From: Thalassia testudinum
Lineage: Eukaryota > Streptophyta > Magnoliopsida > Alismatales > Hydrocharitaceae
Length of the DNA: 64,000 nucleotides
Reading direction: 5' to 3'
Assembly (NCBI GenBank): GCA_037157565.1
Contig: JAZHRO010000046.1
Location: forward strand, 18,264,501-18,328,500
The translations under genes were made by a program, and so were the position numbers. Below the pieces are notes generated by a model. It made no database searches. It saw only the letters and a program-made list of their open reading frames with translations, and was not told the DNA's origin. Shown piece after piece: positions 56,161 to 64,000 of the stretch. Every line of letters starts with the position of its first letter. Within the stretch, counting starts at the first letter, position 1.

Positions 56161-58410
56161 TGATAAACTCTAGTTTATCATCATTCTTATGCATTAAAAC
56201 AAACCTAGCTCTTTGGATTTTACTCCACAAATGGGTTTTTGGGCTGCATTTACGCATTAATTCGGTTAGGCATGCATTACATTTTTTATTGTCTTTTTGA
56301 TATGTTTTTTTGAGTGTTAGGGATGAACAGATATACAGATCCCTAAAACCCTAGCACTTAAGAAGGCAAATGGTGAAGGAGAAGTTTAGACTAGCTGGAA
56401 CTCATCTTGATCCAGCTCACCACAGCTAGATCCTAGCTCACTTGAACTAGGGCTAGCTCATCCCAGCTCCATTCAGCTAATCTCAACTAAATGGTAGCTC
56501 AAGAGAGTTAATCATAGCTCACCCTACCTCAAGTCAGCTCAGATCCAGCTCAACTTAGCTGAGTCTAGCTCATCTCAACTGCCACTAGTCCACAGGGAGC
56601 TCTAGCTAGCTCAGCTGAGTTGACGGGAGTTCACCCTAGCTCTGACCCAGCTACATCCAACTCCACTCAACTCCAGCCAGCTGAAGAAGAACTCATCTCA
56701 GCTCAGGAAGTTCAAGTCCAGCTCCTGGGGATTCAGCTTAGCTCAACTCAATTGAGCTAATCTACCTTAACTTCCTTAACCAGCTTGATCCTCCCTGGGA
56801 GCACCTGACCTTGCTCACCTCAGCTCATTATGATAGAAGCTAGCTCAATTTATCTTGGCTTAGCAACTAGCAAAGAACTAGCAAGCTAAGCCAGCTAGAG
56901 TAGCCCCATGCCAGCCTCTTTAGCAGCAGCCAGCTCTAGTTTCGGCTCTAGACTTCTCATCCTCTGCTCCTCCCTCCAAACTCTAGCTCCAACACCTCTT
57001 CCTCTACTCCTCCTTTAGCTAATATAGCTTAGCTTAGCTTAGCTAGCAACCAGCTCCTTGGCCATCCACCACCTTCAAATTCAACCATAGCTAGCTCCAC
57101 CAACTTAAGCCTACCTAGGCTAGCTACCCTACTCAAGTTGGCACGACCTCCTAGCCACCCCTTCACCCCATTATCACCACCAAAAGGCATAAATTTTGGT
57201 GGGAAAACCTAACCCTAACTACCCTCTTTTTGGCGCCAACATACACCCCCACATAGACCATACACCTAACCCTACATCCCATTGTAGCCATCCACCTACA
57301 CCTCCTTCTAGAACCCTTCTTGGTGCAAACTTAGACGCCCTTCTAGAAGCCAGTTTGGCACCAACATGAAAGGGTGTCAACACCCATAACCACCCCCTAG
57401 GTGTCCCATAAGGTGGCGCCAATTGACCTTGGCCATTGGATCCTTAACCACCTCCATCTCTTTATCTTAGCCCTCCGTTCCAAGAGTCACCTTAGCCCCC
57501 ATCCTATTCTATAAAAGCCCACCACCTACCACCATTTGGGGGCATCCTCCATTAGTGTATTTTGCTACCTATACCACCTATACCTACAGCCAAGAAGAAG
57601 GAGCAGAGAAGGAGATTAAAGGGACACATCACCAGCCCTTTTGGTGCCTTCTTCTCCCCACTCTCTTCAACTTGGGCCACGCCAAGGAGGAGGACTCTTC
57701 CACTTCAATGAGGACGGCCAGGCAAAGGAGAAGGAAATAGGGTGGACGTCCACCCTTGGAGAGAAACTTAGGGCATGCCCCCTTAGGGCTTGCCTTGGAG
57801 GACATCATGTTAACGAAGCACAGTAAGGAAGGAGTTAGAGGATTCTTTTCAAGGTTGGAATCCACCAACCTTGGAGCAAGAAGCCCTCTTCTTCACCATC
57901 TATCTAGAGGATTTGTGTTTGCTTTTTTTATTTGCAATTTTCTAGTAGTAGAAGCATTCCTCTACTAGGCCTTTTTGTAAAACACTTTTTCATTTATCTA
58001 GTTGCCTTCTTTGCAATTTCTAATTTGCATTTCCACTTGCTTTGTTTTTAGCATTCTTCACTCCCTCTCCATAATTATTCTAGGCCTCCACTTGCCTATA
58101 GTGATATTAGGGAGAGACTCTACTTTCCACTTAGAAGTAGTATTTGAATTTGAAGTGTAAATCACTTTCCCGCCAGCATTTCGCATGTTGTCTTAATTCA
58201 AAAATAAAAAAAATTGATATATTGAAAAATACTAAAAAGACAGTCGAGATCTATTTGTAAGCAAGTGGATTAATTTTGCAAACATTTGGCTTCCTTGGAC
58301 TACCCTGGATACTTCCCCTATCTAGGATATAAATTTAAAAGTGAAAGTGGATTTACACGTTGCAACGACACTAAATTACCTAATTAACAAATCGCATATT
58401 TTTGCTATCA
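56161..58410 (+). repeat. Family A LTR shared by two interiors
   Basis: 2250 bp from TGATAAACTCTAGTTTATCA to TTGCTATCA. A PPT precedes it and a PBS follows it, so it is both 3' LTR of copy 1 and 5' LTR of copy 2. TATA box at 57510-57517; palindrome at 57739-57756. Confidence 0.93.
57510..57517 (+). promoter_or_regulatory. TATA box of shared A LTR
   Basis: TATAAAAG in CCTATTCTATAAAAGCCCACC, in line with the other A LTRs; would drive copy 2. Confidence 0.65.
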
Positions 58411-58415
58411 CTTTC

Positions 58416-58433
58416 TGGCGCCATTGCCGAGGA
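58416..58433 (+). promoter_or_regulatory. Primer-binding site, two mismatches
   Basis: TGGCGCCATTGCCGAGGA. Both differences from the tRNA-Asp complement are G-to-A, one at a former CpG. It lies five bases after the LTR end. Confidence 0.88.
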
Positions 58434-60100
58434 GGCATGGCTTTGCTATTCTTTCTCCTCTTTCTTGAAGTAGATCTCATCCTCTACTCTCTCTTCTTTT
58501 TCGTATGTGCAGAACTATTGCCGGAAGAAAGTGGGAATCCGGAAGCGAGAGCTCAAACTTCCTTTTCTTCCCTCGAAATTCAGGTTGGTTCCTCTTTCTA
58601 TACACGTAATTAATTAAAACTACCAAAAACATATTAAACTTAGCTTTTAGGATCACAAACAACTTGATTAAGTGGAGTGGTGCATTTTAAAATCCATTGT
58701 TTGCTTGAATGCTTCTTTAGCACCACTCCATTGCAAATATTGGTGTTCTATTTTTCCGGTCCAAATTTCTATCCGAACTTGAAAAATTGATTGCTAACAC
58801 CACAAGCCTCCTAAAGTCATGAAAGCTTATACAGTGATTCCCAATTAAGTTAGGAACATCTGTTCCAAATTTCAGAGCAATTGGATCTGTATTTAATTTT
58901 TAAAAATTCGTGGATTGCAGAGGGGTCACATCCTCTAATCTTCCTATTTTGCTACAGTTCGTGAATTTTTACAATTTTTATACTCATCCAATTTTTGTGA
59001 AATTTAGCTTGCTGGAATCCTTGTGAAACTATACACATCACATAAAATCATAGAAATTTTTTGAGGTCGGTGGTAATACTGAAAAGTCCACAATACCCAC
59101 TGGTATCATTGCTGGACTTTGACACCAGTACAATTAAAAATTCAAAACAATTATCAAATAAATTCCTAAAATCTTACAAAAATCTTTTTTGGAATCCTTG
59201 TTTGATTTCATTCAAGGTAGTGGTGTTGGTTGCATTGTTTGGACCACTATCTATTTAGAAAGCTTAAAAATAACTCATTGGCAGTTAAATTTCTGTCTTA
59301 GGGACAATTAGCTTAGGGTTTCCTTCTTTCTTTTTAGAAACTCAATTTAAAGGAAATATACAATCACCCATACAACATTTTTTCCTTTGATTGTGGATTT
59401 TCAAACTTATTTGAAAATTTAACTGGAGAAACCCTAAAACACATTCAATTAAATTGAATCCTAAAAGACATAAATACAAAAAAATTGTGTGGTAACTTAA
59501 TTTTCATTGGAGCCACTCTCAAATTCCTGCACACACACAAAAAAAAATCGAAATAACAGGGCAACAACCCAATTAATTCCCTCCACATTCCGTGTGCACT
59601 GTAGTATCTTAGACCTAATTAAAACTTGTTGCAACTTGACCCCAAAGGCTTCATCAAATTAGGCTTGCTATCTAGGTCTTAAATTTTCTTTAGTTAGTAC
59701 CAATTCTGTCATCTATATCTGGTGTTTAGGCTGAGGGGCAATGTCAAACGACCAGGCACGGGTTTGTACAAGCACCTGGGGTTTTCCATGGGAAACGTTT
59801 GGGCCCAAACCTCGCCTTAAGGAACTTGGCTAGATTTGTTGATAGAACGGGTATTCACTATTGACTACTTATTTCCTACATAGACCAAGTCTTAGGTTAT
59901 TATTAGGGAGTTGCAATTAAGTTAGGTCTAGTTTTGTTTGTTTGAATTGCACATTTTCTCTCATCTCTTTCACTTCTCCTCCCCTCCCGTTCTTCCATTT
60001 TTTGCACGGCCGACGGTCTCAAAATCCGCACTTGGAAAGACCATTTGATTTCACCCCCCGCACAAAAAGACCACTTTTTCTATCTTTTTCTCCTAAAAAA
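58434..60100 (+). other. Family A leader, second interior
   Basis: Collinear with 50192-51864 throughout. Hairpin with TTGTACAA loop at 59752-59779 and GTTTGGGCCCAAAC palindrome at 59797-59810. No conserved coding frame. Confidence 0.8.
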
Positions 60101-63050
60101 ATGGAAACACAACAAAATAGGTCCACTGACCCTTCCACTTCCACCTCTAACCCCACCACTAACCTTAATTCTAACCCTTCCACCCAAAGCCCACTCACCA
60201 TTAACTTCCCACACTTGGAGCTCCCTAATCTTGAGTTGCCCCAAACACAACATCAAGACCCCCTACCTGATCTTTCAAAATTGTTGGCCCAGTAGATTTA
60301 TAAATTAAATTCTAATCAACAAACATTGACTAGGAACATTCAAAACCTAGCCAATCCAAGGCCACACCCACCACCCCGTCAGCAGCCTGTTGTTCCTCTA
60401 AAAGATTTGTATGATCCACCTTATTATGAGGAACGACTAGGGGTGGTCATACCAGAGGGGGACTTTGAGATCAAACCTGTAGTCCTGAACCTAATTAAAC
60501 ACTTTCATGGGCTTCCTAGGGAAGACCCTTTCAGCCACCTCATGGAACTGACTCTTCTTGCACAAACAACCTGTTCCTGAAATATGCAAGAAGACATATG
60601 GCTGATGCTCTTTTTCCATTATCTCTTAAAGATAAGGGCACTTATTGGTTCAGGACCATTGGCCGACCCATCACAACTTGGCCTCAGCTCAAGAGCGCCT
60701 TCCTCAAGAAATTCTTTCCCATAGGTTGTACCAATTCCTTGCGAAGATCTATTACGACCTTTCAGCAAAAATTTGGTGAGACTTTCCACGATTCTTAGGA
60801 AAGATTTCAAGATCTTTTAAGAAGTTGCCCGTACCACGAGATTCCTTTATGGCAGCTCGTGCAAATCTTCTATCATGGATTAGAAGATCCAATACGACAT
60901 TTTGTCGACGCCTCCTGTGGCGACAACTTCTTAAATAAAGATGCTGAAAGTGCCTATGACCTATATGAAGAAATGAGTGAAAACTCATTTAATCAAGCTT
61001 CCATGAACACATTTTGCAGAACCCAAAACCCGTAATTCGGTGTTCATGAAGTAGGCACTCAATCTATCCCTGTCAGCCAAGGCGATCTTCAATTTATCGC
61101 TCAAAAACTCGACCAGATGTATATTAATCAAAAGAAAATTGAGGAAAGACTGGCCACAACAACTCTAGCCCCACACCCACATCTAACCTAACCTAACTTT
61201 CCACGAAGAGAAAATTTGCATAATCTCAACACTACTCCTGATGATTATTCTGAGGTTGCCCATGATTCACTGGGGAATTACAACTATCCAGATCTTAACC
61301 CCACTCAAAACATTTCTGCCATCCAAGAGCCCTTTAAAAATTCGTCCAATTGGAAAAATTACCCAACTACTCCTGGAATAATCAAGTTTCCTCCCAACCA
61401 AATCATTTTAATGGGTATGGGCCAAATCCAAACTTCCATCCTGGTCCATCCCAACAAGACATCAATGCCCAGATGATGCGAACCCTACAGGAAATGCAGA
61501 CAAAAATGACGGAAGTAACCCACACCATCACAAATCTGAACAATCAGATTGGGGTTACTCCCACGCAATGACCTACAGGACATCTTCCATCCCAACCCAT
61601 GCCCAACCCTAATCACCAAGGGAACCATTATACGGGCAGAATGCCACACTATTCGAATCAACCTCGTCCTAATCCACCACCTCAGCAGCCGCCCAGGTTT
61701 CTGCAATCACAGGCCCCCCCACCTCCAAATAATAATCTGACTGCACATGCAGTTACATTGAGGAGTGGGAAAACCACCACAGATCCCGGGCCTTCACACA
61801 AACCTGGTGATATACCTATGCAAATTGACTCCCCACCTCCCCATCAGGAAGAAAAAGAAATACAAAAATCTCAAGATAAGATTCCTATCCCTTTCCCACA
61901 AGCTCTCTACCCCACCACCAGCAAAAAAAAGAAATCTGAGCCCACTACAGAAGAACTCATGGATTTATTTGGGCAAGTTCATATCAATATTCCTCTCTTA
62001 GATGCCATCAAATATATACCTGCCTACGGTAAATTTTTGAAGGAGATTTGTACACCTATAAGGCAGGCCAAAAATCTAGGACAGGTGCATCTTTCGGAGA
62101 CAGTAAGCTCTGTCATACAGAGTAAGCTGCCTAGTAAGATGAAAGATCTGGGGGTGCCTATAATTTTTGTAATTATTGATGACACTACCTTTAATCGCGC
62201 CCTCCTTGATCTTGGTGTCTCAGTTAATATTATTCCCATGAGTTTATTTGAAGAATTTCAGATCGGTGAATTAAAACCAGTCGAGGTTACCCAGTAATTA
62301 GCCGACCGATCTACAATCAAACATCGTGGGATTGTCAAGGATGTTTTGGTCAAGGTCCAGAATTGTGTCTTCCCTGCAGACTTTCTGGTTCTTGACATTA
62401 TGGTACCTGAATCATTACTGGACTTCCCAATAATCCTTGGATGCCCTTTTTTGGCCACTGCGAAGGTAAATATCAATTGCCACATAGGCAAAATGGATAT
62501 CACTTGTGTAGGCCAAACTCTCACTTTATATATTTTCAAATTCTCCAGGAGATTCGATGATGATAACTTTTTTGAGGACTCAGATACTGAAATTTCCAAT
62601 ATGGCAGAGGAGACAATGTTAATGGATACCCTTACCGACCATAATTTTTTTGAGGACTCTGATTCAAAATTAGTGGTCGACGAAATCTGTGATCTAGAAA
62701 CTTGTCTTGACCCCAAATTTATTCCTGATACACCCCCTAAGCACCCTAACCCACCAACTATTCACACACATAATTTTTCCACACTAACTTCACCCAATCC
62801 TCACCATTCCTTCCCTGACTCCTTTCTTACAAACCTGCCACCAAACCCGCCAGAGTTTGGCATCCAACCTGATTTAAAACCACGGCTAGACTCGGGCTAC
62901 ACTTATCATTTTCCATACAACTTTAATCCCAATATTGCTTCTAATCAGTTTTCTAGGGATCTAGAAGAAGACACCCTTTTTGCAGGCATCCAAGTGTCCA
63001 ATTATTTACATGATTTTACATCTTCCGTGCATACCTTTACTCCCGACTAA
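60101..63050 (+). pseudogene. gag-pro: gag-protease of family A, copy 2
   Basis: Starts METQQNRSTDPSTSTS and follows copy 1 domain by domain: KDLYDPPYYEERLG, TTWPQLKSAFLKKFFP, FLNKDAESAYDLYEEM, VTLRSGK (about 61752-61772), PLDAIKYIPAYGKFLKEIC, and the protease DLGVSVNIIP (about 62211-62240), where Val replaces the Ala of DLGAS. Then IILGCPFLATAKVNIN and an acidic tail ending at 63048-63050. Breaks include TAG 60293, TGA 60578, TAG 60796, stops near 61034 and 61188, a frameshift near 61360, TGA 61569 and TAA 62295. Three of these breaks coincide with breaks in copy 1. Confidence 0.88.
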
Positions 63051-64000
63051 ATGGCATAAAAGATAGCACTGGATGGGAGGTAACCCATCATTTTTTCTTG
63101 CTTTCTTTTTTTTCTTCTTTTTCTAGGTTTTGTTCATCCTAAACTCGACCGTTCTTCACTAAGGTGATCGCTTTTCCCTCCTAATGCATGAGGATATGGC
63201 ATATCTTAAGCATGGGGGGTGTTTTTAAATTTGACGATAGATTCAGGATTTTCAAATCCTAAAAACATGCATTTTTCTTTAATTTATTTCCTGCTTGCAT
63301 ACCCAAAAAAATAAAAATGTCGAAAACTTTTTGAGGAAAAATTTTGAAATTGGGACTAAGGTCAAAAAATTCACTTTTGGTACAATGGGATTTAATCTTT
63401 AACAAACTAAGGATGAGGATATGGATCTGATCATTAGAATTCCAGGGTCTATTTTAGACTAGATCAAATATCCTTCTCTAAAATTCCACCTGAACTCATG
63501 ATAGTTTAAGTGACTTGATCCTATTTTGTAATACGGAAAGTATTTGACTTAGTTTCTGATTCAAAAGCTTGCATGTCTTGAGAAACTTCTTGTGTCAATT
63601 TTCACACACAAGCCAACACTTAAAAACAACTAAAAATTTGGAAAACTGGCTTGTTTTGACTTAGTAAAAGTCTGAAGCAGATCAATGGTTTGAGTTCTAA
63701 TCGTTGAGAAGGAGAAAAATGCCTCCTTTGAGGACGTGATGTCAACATGTTACTGCCTCGGCGCTGCTCCATATCTATATTTCATATCCTTAGACGGAGC
63801 ATTAAAGCACATTTTAGCAGCTCAAGTGTCTTGGATGGTGCTCTACCTATAGCGTCGAAGCAAGAGCATGAGTTTGCTTGAAGTGCCCCTTTACACCGCA
63901 TCGTGTTTTGGGGTTGTGAGCTCCTGGGTCGTGTCATGGACAGTGCTATCCCGAAGTACTGGTGCCAGAGCCCCCTCGAGGAATGGTAACGGGAATGATG
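63051..64000 (+). other. Family A 3' noncoding region, incomplete at window end
   Basis: Collinear with 54776-55730. Hairpin at 63072-63089; PPT-like motif at 63209-63220. The small-ORF block begins at about 63741 but here its frame has a TGA after about 44 codons. The PPT and next LTR lie beyond the window. Confidence 0.75.

Larger units (their letters stand above)
47923..64000 (+). mobile_element. Family A tandem series (right): LTR-gag/pro-LTR-gag/pro
   Basis: LTR (47923-50168), PBS, leader, gag-protease, 3' region and PPT (to 56160), second full LTR (56161-58410), then again PBS, leader, gag-protease and 3' region to the window end. One LTR is thus shared by two complete interiors. Both interiors lack RT and integrase. 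They share stop codons at matching positions, so the second is a close relative or duplicate of the first. The left flank is a B-type LTR cut just after its TATA box. Confidence 0.92.

Overview
This window is repeat DNA from a repeat-rich plant genome, probably an angiosperm; the species cannot be told from it. I see no host gene, rRNA, tRNA or CRISPR array. Almost every stretch can be assigned to nested, mostly decayed Ty3/gypsy LTR retrotransposons of the Athila type. The evidence is primer-binding sites (PBS) matching the 3' end of plant tRNA-Asp, an FMDDF reverse transcriptase, a DLGAS protease, 1.8-2.8 kb LTRs, long leaders and GCATGGGGG-type polypurine tracts (PPT). Family letters A-E are my own labels.

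Layout. 1-7943: family A on the minus strand as a tandem series (leader, LTR, gag-protease, truncated LTR). 7944-8529: 3' half of a family B LTR. 8530-9597: a LINE remnant. 9598-10838 and 22716-23745: gag and leader of an A-like element (A2, minus), split near its gag start codon by a complete family B element at 10839-22715 (plus; gag-protease-RT-RNase H-integrase, broken by stops and frameshifts). 23745-26020: LTR fragments, including a C-like LTR (D) in the opposite direction to C. 26136-38424: a complete family C element (minus), with an unrecognised ORF and a solo A LTR (29050-31130) inside it, itself sitting in an unclassified repeat E (26021-26135 and 38425-39613). 39614-42360: LTR and leader fragments. 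42361-46665: an old minus-strand A LTR split by a younger plus-strand solo A LTR (42964-45216). 46666-47922: 5' half of a B-type LTR. 47923-64000: family A on the plus strand as a second tandem series (LTR, gag-protease, LTR, gag-protease), running off the window.

How the parts relate. Family A has gag and protease but no reverse transcriptase or integrase. Family C has neither, only a different acidic ORF. Family B supplies the full enzyme set and shares the tRNA-Asp PBS and PPT type with both. The likely picture is non-autonomous families that once depended on B-like autonomous relatives. The families also share cis elements: paired PPT-like motifs about 1.2-1.35 kb apart, hairpins after the coding region, palindromes in the leader and LTR, and palindromic LTR starts. 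These are the most interesting signals here. The stop codons are mostly TAG, as expected if methylated cytosines in silenced DNA have decayed.
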